Source: JAERML01 sp035687895 (GTDB lineage: Bacteria; Bacteroidota; Ignavibacteria; UBA10030; UBA6906). Taken from it: 15,385 bases of DNA. Shown here piece after piece: positions 13,192 through 15,385 of the stretch. Position 1 is the first letter of the stretch, and the number at the start of each line of letters is the position of its first letter. The stretch covers positions 1 to 15,385 of the forward strand of contig DASRUE010000028.1 in assembly GCA_035687895.1 (NCBI GenBank). Reading direction: 5' to 3'. Under the pieces are notes generated by a model, which made no database searches, was not told the DNA's origin, and saw nothing but the letters and a program-made list of their open reading frames with translations. A program made the position numbers and the translations under genes.

Positions 13192-13845
13192 TCAGCCAAT
13201 GGTTGGGAGTTCATCAAACGCGAGTTCCAGTTGCGTCTTCAACACAAACGACCGGCGATGGATGGGCGAATAGCCAAGTTTGAAGATCGCCTCCCGATGC
13301 TCAGGTGTCGCGTAACCCTTGTGTCGGGCAAAGCCATACGCAGGATAGACCGCATCATACCCGACCATAATCCGGTCCCTTGTCACCTTGGCAACGATGG
13401 ACGCAGCGGCAATGCAGAGACTCAACGCGTCCCCGTCGATGATGGTGGTAAACGGAATCCCATCGGGCTCGAATCTATTCCCATCGATGAGGAGATGATC
13501 TGGTGTAATGGCGAGTCGTCTCGTCGCATCGTGCATCGCGCGATATGTTGCTTGCAGGATATTGATCTCATCGATCACGACATGGTCAACAACACCCACA
13601 CCAACTGCGCTCGCGCTTGCCATGATTCTGCCATAGAGTTCCTCTCTCTGCTCGCCGGACAGTTGCTTGGAATCGTTCACCTCGGGGAGGAAGAACGCCC
13701 GTGGGAAGATCACCGCAGCCGCAACCACCGGACCCGCCAGCGGACCCCGGCCGGCCTCATCCACTCCGGCCACGTGCTGGAAGCCCTTTCTCCAGCACTT
13801 CCGCTCATACCGGAGCGATACTTCCACAGCGCGTTCAGAACTCAT
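13192..13845 (-). CDS. rnhB: Ribonuclease HII
   Basis: 217 aa. It removes ribonucleotides and RNA from RNA-DNA hybrids during replication and repair. Active-site residues are complete: Asp29-Glu30 in GVDEAGRGPLAGPVV, Asp121 in LLIDGNRF, and Asp139 in IDGDALSL, followed by AAASIVAKVTRDR and the YGFARHKGYATPEH segment typical of the family. ATG 13845 overlaps the Omp85 gene end by 11 nt, so translation is likely coupled. yraN follows 5 nt downstream. Confidence 0.96.
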   Translation of the reverse strand: MSSERAVEVSLRYERKCWRKGFQHVAGVDEAGRGPLAGPVVAAAVIFPRAFFLPEVNDSKQLSGEQREELYGRIMASASAVGVGVVDHVVIDEINILQATYRAMHDATRRLAITPDHLLIDGNRFEPDGIPFTTIIDGDALSLCIAAASIVAKVTRDRIMVGYDAVYPAYGFARHKGYATPEHREAIFKLGYSPIHRRSFVLKTQLELAFDELPTIG

Positions 13846-15385
13846 TGATCAATCCGAAATGAATCTTCCCATTACTGAACGAATCCCCCTGGCCCAGCGC
13901 AAAGCTTACCCCCAGGTTCCCCAAACCCGTCTCCAGTTGCAAGCCAAGACCATATCCGTACTTGAACGCATCAGTACGCGCAATGCCCCGGACGTCATCT
14001 GCAGGACGAAGATAATAACCGCCATCGACAAACACGTAAAAGAACGACCGGCGCGCAAGGATGAACCGGTACTCGGTGTTTGACCAGGCCACACGAGAGC
14101 CAAGGAACTGGCTTTCCCGGTAGCCACGGAGTGTCCGCATCCCGCCAAACCGGTACATCTCTCCTTCTTCCAGTTGCCCCCCTTTCAGTTCCTTGCCATG
14201 AAGCCCAAACGCAAGAACTTGTCTGGCAAACGTGGAGAGATAAGCATCAAAGTCGATGTTGAACTTCTGCAATGTTATCCGCGCATCCACTTGCGATGTG
14301 AGGGAGGGAGGAATATTGCTGACTTTCTTCGTCCCATATTGATAATCTGTTTTGTATCGCACTCCAGAGGTGGGGCTATAAATATCATCGCGTGTGTCGT
14401 ACTGCAGCTCCGCCCCGTAAGAAGTCGTGTTGCTTCGATACACACGGTTGATCGTACTATCCGCAGATGGAATAACACTCTCCGTTGTGAGGAGCAGGGA
14501 AACAGAGAGTTCTTCCGAAAGCATGAGCTCCGCTTTGAAATCCACAACCCTCCGGACGTACGACGTATCCTGCTGCCTCTGGAAGAATCCTACGCCGAGG
14601 TTGGCCGGGAAGCTAAACACCCACGGCTCGATGTAGCGAATTCCGAGCTCCTGCGAGAACCGGTCCTCCCTTTGCCACCGGAAACTCAACTTGCGTCCCG
14701 TGCCGAAGAGGTTCCTCATGGCAATTGAGGCCAGGCCTGTCACGTAACCCGCCTCGCCGGACAACGTTCCAGGGATGTATCCGATCACGCCATCAAACGT
14801 ATTCGTGTTTCCTTCCCGCACCTTTATCAGAAGTCCGCTTTTCTTATCTCTTACATATAGTTCCGGCTCAAACACGTCAGCAAAGATGTTCAATCGCGTC
14901 AGCCGCGGCTTGATGGCAGCAACCTTCGCAGGGTTATACACTTCGCCGTAGGCAAGCCGTGCTTCCCGGACCACCACACCGGGATCCGTTTCTTTGTTCC
15001 CCACTACCTTGATCTCATCAATGGTTACCCGGTTGCCTTCATCGATCATCAACATGATTTCCAGAGAATCCTCTTCCACCCCTTGCTTCCCGATCATTTC
15101 GGCAACGTGGCACCCGACAAATGGATACCCCATCCGCTCGTATCTCTCCAACAGCGCCTCGATGTCCTGCTCCAGGACCGCCTCATTGAGCGGATCGCCA
15201 ACCGACAAATCAAACTGAGCTAGAATTTCGGAAGCAGAGAGGGCCCGCTGTCCGCTGATGACTATTGATCCGACAACAGTCTGTTTGCCTTCAATGATTC
15301 GGAGGGAAAGATCCACCAACGCACTATCCGCGGTGAAGATCCGCTCAATGGAGTCGACGTGGGCGGACAGGTACCCCTTTTGCCG
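13835..15385 (-). CDS. Omp85-family outer-membrane protein with POTRA domains (5' end outside window)
   Basis: 516 residues are visible and the frame stays open to the window edge, so the TTG at 15319 is not a start. Residues about 30-110 and 112-190 form POTRA-like domains (VVGSIVISGQRALSASEIL; VTIDEIKVVGNKETDPGVVV). From about 195 there is a 16-strand type beta barrel with alternating aromatic residues, the Omp85 signature MRTLRGYRESQF (VRGF/Y-like loop), and a terminal Phe in HFGLINEF, typical of outer-membrane insertion. The family inserts or exports proteins (BamA, TamA). The rnhB-yraN neighbourhood and lack of skp or lipid A genes make a TamA/BamA-like paralogue more likely than the main BamA, but this is a guess. 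Confidence 0.88.
   Translation of the reverse strand, partial: RQKGYLSAHVDSIERIFTADSALVDLSLRIIEGKQTVVGSIVISGQRALSASEILAQFDLSVGDPLNEAVLEQDIEALLERYERMGYPFVGCHVAEMIGKQGVEEDSLEIMLMIDEGNRVTIDEIKVVGNKETDPGVVVREARLAYGEVYNPAKVAAIKPRLTRLNIFADVFEPELYVRDKKSGLLIKVREGNTNTFDGVIGYIPGTLSGEAGYVTGLASIAMRNLFGTGRKLSFRWQREDRFSQELGIRYIEPWVFSFPANLGVGFFQRQQDTSYVRRVVDFKAELMLSEELSVSLLLTTESVIPSADSTINRVYRSNTTSYGAELQYDTRDDIYSPTSGVRYKTDYQYGTKKVSNIPPSLTSQVDARITLQKFNIDFDAYLSTFARQVLAFGLHGKELKGGQLEEGEMYRFGGMRTLRGYRESQFLGSRVAWSNTEYRFILARRSFFYVFVDGGYYLRPADDVRGIARTDAFKYGYGLGLQLETGLGNLGVSFALGQGDSFSNGKIHFGLINEF

Noticed and set aside
13835..15319. Start of the Omp85 gene at TTG 15319
   Set aside because: The frame stays open for 22 more codons to the window edge and continues POTRA-like sequence, so the true start is outside.
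1..15385. CRISPR array, prophage, IS element or integrase
   Set aside because: No spaced direct repeats, transposase, recombinase or phage genes were seen in any frame.

Overview
The window looks like chromosomal DNA of a free-living Gram-negative bacterium of moderate GC (roughly mid-50s % by eye), most likely from the Bacteroidota/Chlorobiota/Ignavibacteria (FCB) side of the tree. The best evidence is a recurrent promoter layout on both strands, TTG-N20-TATATTTG or a close variant. This matches the Bacteroidota-type -33/-7 promoter (TAnnTTTG) rather than a standard sigma-70 promoter. An Omp85 outer-membrane protein and an exported Spy/CpxP-like protein agree with a double membrane. The exact lineage is inference. 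No phage, IS transposase or CRISPR array is seen.

Left part (1-1100). The 5' end of hisS lies on the minus strand, downstream of an intact tRNA-His(GTG). The intact tRNA sits between two halves of a second, broken tRNA-His. The 5' half (606-702) carries a 48-nt inverted-repeat insert in its D arm. The 3' half (286-346) carries two 15-nt palindromes in its T loop. Together the halves rebuild one whole tRNA-His, with only GGGT shared at the break. More palindromes lie in the hisS leader. A promoter reads into the whole block. Upstream is a small single-span membrane protein.

Middle (1183-4523). An M20 dipeptidase on minus is divergent from a plus-strand pair, an alpha/beta hydrolase and an extended-SDR reductase, whose stop and start overlap (TGATG). 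Each direction has its own promoter.

Right part (4525-15385), all on minus. In transcription order: an Omp85/POTRA outer-membrane protein (partial), rnhB, yraN, cstA, then a carB promoter, the N-terminal half of carB, a Spy/CpxP-like secreted protein, the C-terminal half of carB, a NodU/CmcH-type carbamoyltransferase, an SxtJ-family membrane protein, and a 55-aa DUF5989-like membrane peptide followed by a strong terminator. The two carB halves are complementary, and the secreted-protein gene overlaps each by 4 nt, so this is an organised gene fission with an insertion, not a sequencing error. CarB makes carbamoyl phosphate and the next gene is a carbamoyltransferase that should use it. The segment 4525-10987 can therefore be read as a supply-and-use unit with a membrane module (SxtJ plus DUF5989).

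The most unusual items are the relic tRNA-His split around an intact copy with precise palindromic inserts, and the carB fission with an exported protein gene wedged between the halves.
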